Notes under the pieces: generated by a model
The model's database searches: none
What the model saw: the letters and a program-made list of their open reading frames with translations, nothing else
Told to the model about the DNA's origin: nothing
Shown here: positions 8,423-17,283 of the stretch, piece by piece
How positions within the stretch are numbered: the first letter of the stretch is position 1
Layout of the letters: every line of letters starts with the position of its first letter
Position numbers and translations under genes: made by a program
Source: Hathewaya limosa
GTDB taxonomy: Bacteria; Bacillota; Clostridia; Clostridiales; Clostridiaceae
Direction of reading: 5' to 3'
Assembly (NCBI RefSeq): GCF_030815255.1
Contig: NZ_JAUSWN010000019.1
Location: 1-58,034 of the forward strand
DNA: 58,034 nucleotides

Positions 8423-9202
8423 TTAACCATTATTAGCTTTTTTTATAATTCTACATAAAATTTTATTAGGCAAAATTTTAGAAAAAAACACTAAAATTTT
8501 ATTTTTAATTCCTGGAATTATAACTACCTTATTTCTCATAAAACCTTTGTATCCTATCTTTGCAACTTTATCACTTTTCATTAAATTTGAATTTGTAAAC
8601 TTTGCCTTTTTAATCTGTGCTTTGTTTTGAAAATTAGTTTTAGTAGCTCCTGGATATAACACACTAACCTTTACTCCTGTGCCTTGTAATTCTTCCCTTA
8701 ATGCCTCAGTAAAGTACCTAACATAAGTTTTAGATGAATAATATACATTCATATAAGGACCTGGTGAAAATGCAGCTGTGGATGATACATTAAGTATTCC
8801 TCCTTGTTCTTTAATAATTTCATCTAAAAAGATCTTTGTTAAATATGTTAGTGCTCGTATATTTATATCTATTATGTTCATATCCTTATTTATATCTATA
8901 TCTTTCGTAGAACCGAATGATCCTATACCTGCATTATTAACTAAATATTTAATGACCCATTTTTTACTCTTTATAAGCTCAACCATAAAATCTATCTCTT
9001 GTAAATTTAATAAATTTGCACTTATACTTTCTATTTTAATTTTATTATTAGAATTTATTTTTAATAAACACTTTACTTTTTCAAGTTTTTTTAAGTCCTT
9101 CCCATGTATAATTAAATTATGTCCATTTTGTGCAAATACTTTACAAAGTTCATATCCTATTCCAGAGGTAGCCCCTGTTATTAACACATATCCTTCTTTC
9201 AC
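8423..9202 (-). CDS. Short-chain dehydrogenase/reductase (classical SDR)
   Basis: This 259-residue NAD(P)-dependent oxidoreductase has the Rossmann motif TGATSGIG, the NNAG motif, the catalytic Ser in NVSSTAAF and the active-site YYSSK. It continues with ALREELQGTGVKVSVLYPGATKTNF, typical of the DltE/YvaG-like classical SDR group. The substrate cannot be told. I prefer the GTG start at 9202: GGAGG sits at 9212-9208 with a five-base spacer, while the upstream ATG at 9214 begins inside that ribosome site's leader. This site lies just after the stop codon of the PH-like repeat gene, so translation of the two is probably coupled. Confidence 0.8.
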   Translation of the reverse strand: MKEGYVLITGATSGIGYELCKVFAQNGHNLIIHGKDLKKLEKVKCLLKINSNNKIKIESISANLLNLQEIDFMVELIKSKKWVIKYLVNNAGIGSFGSTKDIDINKDMNIIDINIRALTYLTKIFLDEIIKEQGGILNVSSTAAFSPGPYMNVYYSSKTYVRYFTEALREELQGTGVKVSVLYPGATKTNFQNKAQIKKAKFTNSNLMKSDKVAKIGYKGFMRNKVVIIPGIKNKILVFFSKILPNKILCRIIKKANNG

Positions 9203-9217
9203 ATATTCCTCCATTGT

Positions 9218-10921
9218 TTAATCAAATTCTATATCCAAATTTTTTAAAACCTCTATAAGTTCTTTATCCATATTATTAAGCTCAATTCCAATTAAAATAC
9301 TTGAAAAAAAATATATAAAACTGCTTATTATCTTTATATATTTTTTTTCTCTTCCCCTTATACTTACCTGTTTTTCATTAATATATATATATCCTCTAAG
9401 ATCATAGTGCACTTTTCTTATATCTAAAAGACATATTTTCCATGATTCTTTTAAAATATCTTTAAAATAAATATTTTTATTTGTTATTAAAAATCCATTT
9501 TTCCTATTCCAAGAATTATTTATTATTATCAATGGTATTTCTCCATAATCACTTTTACTTTCCAGCCTCAAATACCATCCAATATATTTTCGATTGCCAT
9601 TTTCAAATGCCATTTTTATATATCTTCGAAATCTTTTATCTAACCTACACAATATTTTTTTTATAAAATCATAATACTCTTCTTTATTAAGTTTATCTAT
9701 TTTTGTATATGTAGTTAAATTATTTTTTTCCAATGTTTCCTTAAACTTTAACGTAAAAATTATATATTCTATAAAATAAAAAATTTCTCTTATATCCTGT
9801 TTGTATTCCATATTTATAAAAGCACATAGATTATCAAAGCAAATATTATTTTCCACTAATAAAATTAACTGTATTTCCTTTATACTCAAACTCCAGTAAT
9901 TTTCTTTACATATATAGTATACCTTTTTATCCGTTATTAAAATACCTTCTCCATAATCTCCAGTATTGATCCAGTAAATTAAACATTCTGTTTTTTCTAC
10001 ATTAACTTTATCTAAAATACTTTTCTTTAAAATTAATGATACTTTTTCCTTATTGTTTAAATGAATGATAACCTTTTTCTTAGTAATAAAGCATACTGTC
10101 TTATATGCTTCATTTATTTTATTTTCTATAGTTAAATTACTAAAAATTTTCAATCTAAAATAAACTTCATTATTTTTTAATATCTCTTCATAACTTCCCT
10201 CATATTTACTTACATCTTTTTCGAATTCTTCTTTATGTATATTTCCTTCTAAATCTTCATCTTGTAATAGCTCCCATCTATTTTCTACTATAAGTTCATG
10301 ATTATAAATAAAAATTAATCTTCTTAGAAACTCTCCAAATTTAATTATATTTTCTATATAATAAGTACTTAATTCTAATTCTTCACTATTTTTATTACAA
10401 CTTATTTTTATACATTTAATAGCATGTAATTCATTCTTATATATTAATGGTGCATAGGAAAAATTTAATTTCTTTATATTATTTAAAGGAATTACCTCAA
10501 TAATTTTACTATCATATATATTTTTACTACTAATAATCATACTTTCATTTATTTTGCTACTTTCTACATTTTCTTGATTTAAAGAAAACAAGAATTTATC
10601 TTTTTCTATCTTATGAATTCTTTTAAATTTATCTATAAACTTATTTTCACTATAATCTTTATCAGTAATGTGATGAAAACATTGTCCAAAAGGTCTATCT
10701 CCTAATTTATTATATTCTTGTTCTGAGTTTATAATAAAGAATTTTTCTCTATTATGGTCAATTAGTTTTTTTACCGTTTCTGCCTTTAATCCTTTATATA
10801 AGGCAAATTCATAGATTTTATTAATATCATCATTTTCTAGAAACATTAAATTTTTCTGATTTTTTTCCATTAATTCATTTATATAATTATTTATTTCTAA
10901 CATATCATTTTTATTATTCAT
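9218..10921 (-). CDS. Unrecognised protein with four PH-like repeats
   Basis: I do not recognise this 567-residue protein. It is largely hydrophilic and contains four similar segments: about residues 127-171, 275-306, 321-355 and 473-521. Each has a pattern like 'G-x-L-I-T-x-K-x-x-Y', then about 12 residues, then 'I-x-L-x-x-I-x-x-V', which resembles the first strands of bacterial PH/GRAM domains. The last is followed by ISIRGREKKY and a short hydrophobic stretch near residue 535. There is no signal peptide and no catalytic motif. It precedes and probably couples with the SDR gene. A membrane- or lipid-associated scaffold is one guess. Confidence 0.5.
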   Translation of the reverse strand: MNNKNDMLEINNYINELMEKNQKNLMFLENDDINKIYEFALYKGLKAETVKKLIDHNREKFFIINSEQEYNKLGDRPFGQCFHHITDKDYSENKFIDKFKRIHKIEKDKFLFSLNQENVESSKINESMIISSKNIYDSKIIEVIPLNNIKKLNFSYAPLIYKNELHAIKCIKISCNKNSEELELSTYYIENIIKFGEFLRRLIFIYNHELIVENRWELLQDEDLEGNIHKEEFEKDVSKYEGSYEEILKNNEVYFRLKIFSNLTIENKINEAYKTVCFITKKKVIIHLNNKEKVSLILKKSILDKVNVEKTECLIYWINTGDYGEGILITDKKVYYICKENYWSLSIKEIQLILLVENNICFDNLCAFINMEYKQDIREIFYFIEYIIFTLKFKETLEKNNLTTYTKIDKLNKEEYYDFIKKILCRLDKRFRRYIKMAFENGNRKYIGWYLRLESKSDYGEIPLIIINNSWNRKNGFLITNKNIYFKDILKESWKICLLDIRKVHYDLRGYIYINEKQVSIRGREKKYIKIISSFIYFFSSILIGIELNNMDKELIEVLKNLDIEFD

Positions 10922-10949
10922 AATTCATCTACTCTCCAAACTAGATAAT

Positions 10950-10975
10950 AAAAAAAGCGTATCATTTAGATACAC
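10950..10975 (-). terminator. Intrinsic terminator of the sensor kinase gene
   Basis: On the minus strand GTGTATC and GATACGC pair (one G-U) around a five-base loop and run into seven T residues. It lies 65 bases after the kinase stop codon and before the PH-like repeat gene. Confidence 0.75.
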
Positions 10976-11039
10976 CATTTTTATTTAATAATAAAATTTA
11001 TATGTTTGTATATTTATAAATATACCTAGATAAACTATC

Positions 11040-14000
11040 TTAGAATTCATCATGCTGATTAGTAGGCAAAGTAATTATAAACTCAGAACCCTTGTTTAAT
11101 TCTTCGCTCTTTACTCTAATAGTTCCATTATGCAATTCAACTACATATTTTACTAAAGCAAGTCCTATTCCACTTCCTACTTTTTTATCTTTTATATTAT
11201 TATTTATTTGGAAAAATCTTTCGAATATAACTTTTTGATCTTCTTTAGAAATTCCTATACCTGTATCCTTTACAGAAATCTCAACTTTATCATGTTTATC
11301 ATAAATACTTACCCATATAGATCCGCCGCTAGGTGTAAATTTAATTGCATTATTAATTAAATTTATTATACATCTCTCAATTTCTACAGGATCACATTTT
11401 ATTATTTTTTCTTCCACTTCTGGATCTATAATAAGTTCAATATTCTTGCTTTCAACATAACTTTTCATAGAAAGCGCTGTTTCTTCAACTAAATATATTA
11501 TATCTGTTTCCATGAAATTTATTACATAAGTTCCACTTTCCATTTTAGATGAATCAATAAGATCATTTATTATTCCTAAAAGATTCTTTGAATTTTTTCT
11601 AATTATACTCATATAATCCTGAAATTTTTCTTTATCTATAATTATATTTTCTTCAGCGCATTTATTTAAAAATTGTACTGCAGACAAAATTACATTTAAT
11701 GGTGTCCTAAGTTCATGAGATAAATTTACAAAATAGGTGTTTTTAAATTTTTCTATTTCTAAATTTTTTTCATATAGGATATCGTTTTCTATTAGTTTAT
11801 TGTTTAACTCCGTAGTTCTTTGTTGAACTTTACGTTCTAAAATATCTATGTATCTCCATATTATATAAAGTACAGTTATAAACATTACTATATATATACT
11901 ATAAGCCGTTAAAGTTTCCCATGGTGGAGTTGCAACCACTATATTTATTTTTTCCTCCTCACTCCATATTCCATTTCCATTTCTTGCTCTAACCTTAAAA
12001 ACATATTTCCCAGAAGGCAAATTTAAATAATTACAATATCCTCTGTGACTTCCAAAAATCCATTCTTTATCTATTCCTTCTAGCATATATTCATATTGAA
12101 TTTTAGATATATTTTTATAGTCTGGATAGAAAAACTCCATAGAAATATTATTTTCATTGTACTTAAGTTTTATATTATTATTAGGAATAATGTACTTATT
12201 TTGTACATTTAAATTTTCAATTACAACCTTAGTTCTAAAATTATCTTTACTTATGTTCTCCGGATAAAAACTAGTAATTCCATTTATACCACCAAAAAAC
12301 ATCTCTCCACTACTACTTTTAAAATACGACCCATCATTAAATTCATTACTTTGCAATCCATCGCTAATATCAAAATTAATAAAGGTATCTGATTTTATAT
12401 CTAACTTAGCAATTCCTCCATTAGTACTAATCCAAGGATTATTTTCTTTATCAAATAAAACTCCATAAACATAATTATTACAGATTCCATTACGTTCTTT
12501 ATATGTAGTAAACTTTTGATTATTTTTATTAAACTTGTTTAGTCCATTGCTTGTACAAATCCATAAATTATTATTTTCATCTTCCGATATACATTTTATA
12601 TTTTTAAGACTAAAGATTTTATCATTTTTGCTGTATTCCTTATATTGTTCTAACCCTTTAGTTTTTTTATTAAATTTAATTATTCCTCCATTTATAGAAC
12701 ATCCTAACCAAAGTATATCTTTATCTTGTTTATCTTGATGTATTGTAAAAATATAATAATCATTAATTTTATGTTTATCTAATAAAAAATTATAGTGAGT
12801 AAATTTATTAGTTTTTTTATTAAATGAATCTACTCCTCTTTTAGTTCCGATCCAAATTTCTCCCGTATCATCCTCTAATAAACATCTAACCTCATTGTTT
12901 ATTAGACTATTTACAGACTCATTATGTAAATATCTAATGAATTTCTTAGCTTTTTTATCATATTTATTTAAACCATAATTTGTTCCTACCCATATGTTAT
13001 CATCCTTATCCCCTATTACTGATGTAACTGAATCAGAACTTATACTATGTTCATTACTAGGGTTATTTGTAAAACATTCTATTTTTCCAGTATTTCTATT
13101 AATACAATTAAGTCCCCCATTATTAGTTCCTATCCATAATAAGTTATTTTTATCTAAATAAATTCCACTAATCATATCATCACTTAGTGTATTAATTTTA
13201 TTACTTTCTTTTTTATAATGATTAAATTCTAAGTTAGGATTAAAAAAACTTATACCACCATTAGTTCCAACCCAAATCATTCCTGATCTATCTTCACCTA
13301 TACTTAAAATATGATTGTTAACTAAACTGTGCATATCTCCATATTTCTTCTTATATACAATGAAATTATCATCTTTTTTATTATATTTACATAATCCATT
13401 TTCTGTTCCGATCCAAAAATTTTTTTGTATATCTTCATACATAGTAGTAATATAATTTGACGGCAACGCTTTTTTATCTTTTGAAATTTTATAAACTTTA
13501 AATTTATTTTCTTTTTTATTGTATTTATTTATACCACCTAATCTAGTGCCTATCCATATATTATTGTAACTATCTCCATGTATTTTAGTGATATATTCAT
13601 CACTTAACTTATTTGAATATCTAGTAAATTCTTGTGTATGGGGATTAAAACTATTTAAACCATTCCTTGTTCCTATCCAAATAATTCCTTCCTTATCTTC
13701 AAATAAGGTAGATATAAAGTTATCACTTATACTATTTTTATCATTCTCATTATGAAAAAAATGCTTAAATGTCTTATTTTTTTTATTATAATAATTTAGA
13801 CCATTTTCTGTAGCTATCCATATATTATTATTTCTATCTTGTATTATATCCCAAACATTATAATTAGAAATTGAATTTTTATGATTTGGAAAGTATTTAG
13901 TTAAGTTCTGTCTCTTATTATCTAATTTATTAAGCCCATTACTAGTTCCTATCCATAATTCATTATCTCTATCTTCTAAAATTATGGTTATATAATTTGA

Positions 14001-14285
14001 TGATAAACTCTTTGCACTTTCAACTTCAGAATTACTTTTATATATTTTGAAATTTTCTCCGTCATATCTTTGTAATCCTGCACCTGTAGCAATCCAAATA
14101 TATCCGTTATGATCTTGAATTATACTTTCTACTGTAGACTCTTTTAATCCATTTTCTATGGTTAAATTTTTACAAGTAAGTTCTTTATAGTTTTTTGCGT
14201 ATACTATTTGGCTAAAGGCTAAAAACAAAAACAACAGTATTGTGGTCATATATAAAAAATGAAATTTTTTTAGCCGCATAATCAT
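11040..14285 (-). CDS. Two-component sensor kinase with extracellular beta-propeller and Y_Y_Y domain
   Basis: This 1081-residue sensor starts with a signal peptide or membrane segment (residues 8-28). About fourteen repeats of the Reg_prop type follow ('x-E-D-x-x-G-x-I-W-I-G-T-x-x-G-L-x-x-Y/F-N'), enough for two seven-bladed propellers, then a Y_Y_Y domain ending near residue 780 and a membrane segment near 792-812. A HisKA domain with NLSHELRTP puts the phospho-acceptor His near residue 857. The HATPase_c domain has NLINNAIKFTP, DTGIGI and GSGIGLAL. Bacteroides relatives add receiver and AraC domains; these are absent. No response regulator gene is in the window, so the kinase is an orphan here. 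The ligand is unknown, often a carbohydrate in the family. Confidence 0.9.
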   Translation of the reverse strand: MIMRLKKFHFLYMTTILLFLFLAFSQIVYAKNYKELTCKNLTIENGLKESTVESIIQDHNGYIWIATGAGLQRYDGENFKIYKSNSEVESAKSLSSNYITIILEDRDNELWIGTSNGLNKLDNKRQNLTKYFPNHKNSISNYNVWDIIQDRNNNIWIATENGLNYYNKKNKTFKHFFHNENDKNSISDNFISTLFEDKEGIIWIGTRNGLNSFNPHTQEFTRYSNKLSDEYITKIHGDSYNNIWIGTRLGGINKYNKKENKFKVYKISKDKKALPSNYITTMYEDIQKNFWIGTENGLCKYNKKDDNFIVYKKKYGDMHSLVNNHILSIGEDRSGMIWVGTNGGISFFNPNLEFNHYKKESNKINTLSDDMISGIYLDKNNLLWIGTNNGGLNCINRNTGKIECFTNNPSNEHSISSDSVTSVIGDKDDNIWVGTNYGLNKYDKKAKKFIRYLHNESVNSLINNEVRCLLEDDTGEIWIGTKRGVDSFNKKTNKFTHYNFLLDKHKINDYYIFTIHQDKQDKDILWLGCSINGGIIKFNKKTKGLEQYKEYSKNDKIFSLKNIKCISEDENNNLWICTSNGLNKFNKNNQKFTTYKERNGICNNYVYGVLFDKENNPWISTNGGIAKLDIKSDTFINFDISDGLQSNEFNDGSYFKSSSGEMFFGGINGITSFYPENISKDNFRTKVVIENLNVQNKYIIPNNNIKLKYNENNISMEFFYPDYKNISKIQYEYMLEGIDKEWIFGSHRGYCNYLNLPSGKYVFKVRARNGNGIWSEEEKINIVVATPPWETLTAYSIYIVMFITVLYIIWRYIDILERKVQQRTTELNNKLIENDILYEKNLEIEKFKNTYFVNLSHELRTPLNVILSAVQFLNKCAEENIIIDKEKFQDYMSIIRKNSKNLLGIINDLIDSSKMESGTYVINFMETDIIYLVEETALSMKSYVESKNIELIIDPEVEEKIIKCDPVEIERCIINLINNAIKFTPSGGSIWVSIYDKHDKVEISVKDTGIGISKEDQKVIFERFFQINNNIKDKKVGSGIGLALVKYVVELHNGTIRVKSEELNKGSEFIITLPTNQHDEF

Positions 14286-14487
14286 TTTTATTTTTCTCCT
14301 ATCTTTCTTTATATTCTACTGTTATTTTTACATATGTATTATTTTTTTACAATATAGTATCTTTTTTATAATATCTTTTTTTGTGCTTTTTTGCATTTTT
14401 TAATTATTTTTTAATATAAAATTATTTTTAAAAATAAATATAGTATTTTTTTTATTATTATCCATTTTTAATCAACTAATTTTTATA

Positions 14488-14533
14488 AAAAAAGATGTCT
14501 CAAAATAATTTTTAAAATCATTTTAAGACATCC
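14488..14533 (-). terminator. Intrinsic terminator of the zinc-ribbon gene
   Basis: On the minus strand GATGTCTTAAAAT and ATTTTGAGACATC pair almost fully, followed by seven T residues. It begins about 23 bases after the stop codon of the small gene at 14556-14714. The rest of 14286-14487 is AT-rich upstream DNA of the kinase, with no other structure seen. Confidence 0.75.
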
Positions 14534-14555
14534 TATTTACAACTATAACAGTTTA

Positions 14556-14714
14556 CTATCTATTGTTATTTCTTTGTTGTTTTCTAGCTCTTCTACAATC
14601 TACACATCTTTGAGGTTCATTTTCGAATCCTTTTTCTTTGTAAAATGCTTGTTCACCTTCAGTGAATACGAATTCTTTTCCACAATCTTTACATACTAAA
14701 GTCTTATCTGCCAT
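14556..14714 (-). CDS. Small zinc-ribbon protein (52 residues)
   Basis: The protein begins MADKTLVCKDCGKEFVFTEG and carries two cysteine pairs, CKDC and CVDC, 26 residues apart, that would bind one zinc ion. The pattern 'CxxCGKEFxFTxGEQxFYxEKGFxxxPxRCxxCR' is that of the widespread small zinc-ribbon family (zinc-ribbon domain, often annotated as probable zinc-binding protein). A basic tail (RRARKQQRNNNR) suggests nucleic-acid contact. AGGAG sits about 10 bases before the ATG. It has its own promoter and terminator, so it is a single-gene transcript. Its exact role is not known. Confidence 0.85.
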   Translation of the reverse strand: MADKTLVCKDCGKEFVFTEGEQAFYKEKGFENEPQRCVDCRRARKQQRNNNR

Positions 14715-14829
14715 TTAAACATTTCTCCTTTTTATTATATAAGATTTAAAATTGATTTACTTATATGCCTACAAAGGTAATGTTCAAATCAGATTATTAA
14801 ATCTTGTATATTTTTACTGTAAACTTATT

Positions 14830-14872
14830 TAACAGTTTCTTTGATTATATCATACTCTCAACTGTTAAGCAA
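14830..14872 (-). promoter_or_regulatory. Predicted promoter of the zinc-ribbon gene, flanked by an inverted repeat
   Basis: On the minus strand TTGCTT (14872-14867), 17 bases, and TATAAT (14849-14844) form a promoter. The arms AACTGTTA (14860-14867) and TAACAGTT (14830-14837) are an exact inverted repeat around the -10 box, placed as an operator would be. The repressor is unknown. The transcript would have a leader of about 120 bases. Confidence 0.45.
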
Positions 14873-14987
14873 TAAATACTTTATGTTATCTAATATATAT
14901 ACTAATTAATAATTAAATTTTTCTATATATTTACTTCTTTACAGCCTTTTAAATTTAATTTTTAAACTTTAAAATACATAGTTAATC

Positions 14988-15043
14988 TTGACTATTAAAA
15001 AAAAATATAATATTATCTAATAATTAGGTGTCTAACTATTAGA
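14988..15043 (+). promoter_or_regulatory. Promoter and likely MarR operator of the exporter operon
   Basis: TTGACT (14988-14993), 17 bases, and TATTAT (15011-15016) form the promoter. Two inverted repeats follow directly: CTAATAATTAG (15017-15027), over the expected start site, and TCTAACTATTAGA (15031-15043). A third half-like CTAACTATT lies at 15048-15056. AT-rich palindromes in this position are typical MarR-type autoregulatory operators. The rest of 14873-15076 shows nothing else. Confidence 0.6.
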
Positions 15044-15076
15044 TGGCTAACTATTTAAAAATGGAGGAAATTTTTA

Positions 15077-15505
15077 ATGGATGTTTACTCAAAAGATTCA
15101 ATGTATCATATTTTTTTCCAAGTAGTAAGGCTTCACTTTGTACATATGCATTCCTCTCTAGAAAAAGCCGGTGTGCATCCAGGGCAACCACCTATATTGT
15201 TTTGTTTAATTCATAAAGATGGTCAAAGTCAAAAGGAACTCGCAGATAAAATCAAAGTTAAACCAGCTACTATGACTGTTACTCTTAATAGAATGGAAAA
15301 GAATAATCTTATATATCGTAAACCCGATAAAAAAGATCAAAGAACTACACGAGTACATATTACCGAAAAGGGTAAAAGAATTTGTAATGAAGTAAAAATC
15401 ATTATGGAAGATTTAGAAAAAGATTGTCTTAAGGGATTTACAGAAGAAGAAAAAATATCCTTCTGCAATCTGTTGCATAAAATTAAGGATAATCTAGATA
15501 CTTAA
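15077..15505 (+). CDS. MarR-family transcriptional regulator
   Basis: This 142-residue winged-helix regulator has the MarR core: SQKELADKIKVKPATMTVTLNRMEKNNLIYRKPDKKDQRTTRVHITEKG, covering the recognition helix and the wing with the conserved D-x-R motif. MarR proteins act as dimers and usually repress the adjacent transporter operon until a small ligand binds. It is the first gene of a three-gene operon with two ABC exporter genes, and palindromes overlap its promoter. This arrangement (MarR followed by YfiB/YfiC-like halves) is common in Firmicutes and suggests drug- or toxin-responsive export. GGAGG precedes the ATG. Confidence 0.9.
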   Translation: MDVYSKDSMYHIFFQVVRLHFVHMHSSLEKAGVHPGQPPILFCLIHKDGQSQKELADKIKVKPATMTVTLNRMEKNNLIYRKPDKKDQRTTRVHITEKGKRICNEVKIIMEDLEKDCLKGFTEEEKISFCNLLHKIKDNLDT

Positions 15506-15546
15506 AAACTTTTAATTACTTTTTATCAAAAGAGGAGATGTAATTA

Positions 15547-17283
15547 ATGAAAAAATTACTTAAGTTTTTAAAACCCTATAGTACACCTTTAATTGGTGTT
15601 CTACTACTACTATTTTTTCAATCATTAAGTGATTTATATTTACCTAACTTAATGTCAAAAATTGTTGATAGTGGTGTAGTTAAAGGTGATACTAACTATA
15701 TTTTAAAAATTGGAGCCATTATGCTAGGAGTTGCTTTTTTTAGTGCTATATGCACCATAATAGCTGGTTTCATTTCTTCTAAAATAGCTACTAAATTTGG
15801 TAGAGATCTTAGAAAAGACATGTTTTCTAAAGTCGAAAATTTTTCTTTAGGTGAAGTAGATAAAATTGGAACCGCATCTCTTATAACTAGAACAACCAAT
15901 GATATTAATCAACTTCAACAAGTGTTAACAATATTTTTACGTATGATGGTTACTGCTCCTATAATGTGTATTGGTGGTATTATAATGGCAGTATCCAAAA
16001 ATGCTAAATTATCATTAATTCTAATAGTTATTATCCCACTTTTAATGTCTATTTTAGGATTAATAGGTAAAAAGAGTATTCCACTATTTAAATCTATGCA
16101 GGTTAAACTTGATAAATTAAATTTAATAGTTCGTGAAAATCTTACTGGTATAAGAGTTATACGTGCTTTTAATAGAATAAATACTGAAAAAACTAGATTT
16201 GATGAATCAAACTCAGATCTTACAAATACAGCAATTAAAGTTAATAAACTTATGGCTCTTTTAATGCCTATAATGATGCTTATATTAAATCTTTCGGCGA
16301 TTGCTATACTTTGGTTTGGTGGAATTCAGATTGATAATCTTTCAATGAATATCGGAGATTTAATGGCATTTATCCAATATATAATGCAAATTTTATCTTC
16401 ATTCTTAATGTTTTCTATGATGTTTATACTTCTTCCAAGAGCATCTGCATCTTCTGAAAGAATAAATGAAGTTTTAGATCTTCAATTTTCTATAAAAAAT
16501 ATAGATGCTCCTAAAACTTGTGAAAATATAAAAGGATATGTGGAGTTTAAAAATGTTTCATTTTCATATCCTGGTGCAGAATCCCCTGCCCTATCAAATA
16601 TAAGTTTTATATCTAAACCTGGAGAAATAACCGCTATTATAGGTGGAACTGGTTCTGGTAAATCTACCTTAGCAAGTCTTATTCCTAGATTTTATGATAT
16701 AACTGAAGGTGAATTACTTATAGATAATGTTGACATTAGAAAAATGCACCAAAACATATTAAGAAATAAAATTGGTTTTGTGCCTCAAAAGGCAGTATTA
16801 TTTAGTGGAAGCATTAAAGATAACTTAAGATATGGAAAAGAAGATGCAACAGAAGAAGAATTAAAACATGCAGCTTCCATTGCACAAGCTACAGAATTTA
16901 TATCTAACATGAAGGATGGTTTTGAATCTTATATTTCTCAGGGTGGTACTAATGTTTCTGGTGGACAAAAACAACGTCTTGCTATTGCCCGTGCTTTAGT
17001 TAGACAACCGGAAATATATGTTTTTGATGATAGTTTTTCAGCTCTTGACTTTAAAACAGACGCTAAATTACGTGCTGCTTTAAAAGATGAAACTAAAAAC
17101 TCCACTGTAATTATAATTGCTCAAAGAGTAAGCTCAATTATAGATGCTGATAGAATCATTGTTTTAGATGAAGGAAAAATAGTTGGAATGGGAACTCACA
17201 AGGAGTTACTGAAGTCTTGTGATATTTACAATGAAATTGTTTCTTCACAGCTATCAAAGGAGGAATTAGAGAATGAGCAATAA
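15547..17283 (+). CDS. ABC exporter half (membrane and ATPase), degenerate-site subunit
   Basis: This 578-residue protein has six N-terminal membrane segments, then an ATPase domain with Walker A GGTGSGKST, signature VSGGQKQRLAIARAL and Walker B VFDDSFSALD. The residue after the Walker B Asp is Asp, not the catalytic Glu. That is the mark of the non-hydrolysing site in heterodimeric exporters (BmrC, TM287 or LmrC type). The partner encoded next has Glu there. Export of drugs, lipids or peptides from the cytoplasm is expected; the substrate is unknown. It lies 41 bases after the MarR gene, with AGAGGAG before the ATG, and overlaps the next gene by 11 bases. Confidence 0.9.
   Translation: MKKLLKFLKPYSTPLIGVLLLLFFQSLSDLYLPNLMSKIVDSGVVKGDTNYILKIGAIMLGVAFFSAICTIIAGFISSKIATKFGRDLRKDMFSKVENFSLGEVDKIGTASLITRTTNDINQLQQVLTIFLRMMVTAPIMCIGGIIMAVSKNAKLSLILIVIIPLLMSILGLIGKKSIPLFKSMQVKLDKLNLIVRENLTGIRVIRAFNRINTEKTRFDESNSDLTNTAIKVNKLMALLMPIMMLILNLSAIAILWFGGIQIDNLSMNIGDLMAFIQYIMQILSSFLMFSMMFILLPRASASSERINEVLDLQFSIKNIDAPKTCENIKGYVEFKNVSFSYPGAESPALSNISFISKPGEITAIIGGTGSGKSTLASLIPRFYDITEGELLIDNVDIRKMHQNILRNKIGFVPQKAVLFSGSIKDNLRYGKEDATEEELKHAASIAQATEFISNMKDGFESYISQGGTNVSGGQKQRLAIARALVRQPEIYVFDDSFSALDFKTDAKLRAALKDETKNSTVIIIAQRVSSIIDADRIIVLDEGKIVGMGTHKELLKSCDIYNEIVSSQLSKEELENEQ

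Noticed and set aside
8423..9214. ATG start at 9214 for the SDR
   Set aside because: It would start inside the GGAGG that serves GTG 9202; the longer form adds four residues with no domain support.
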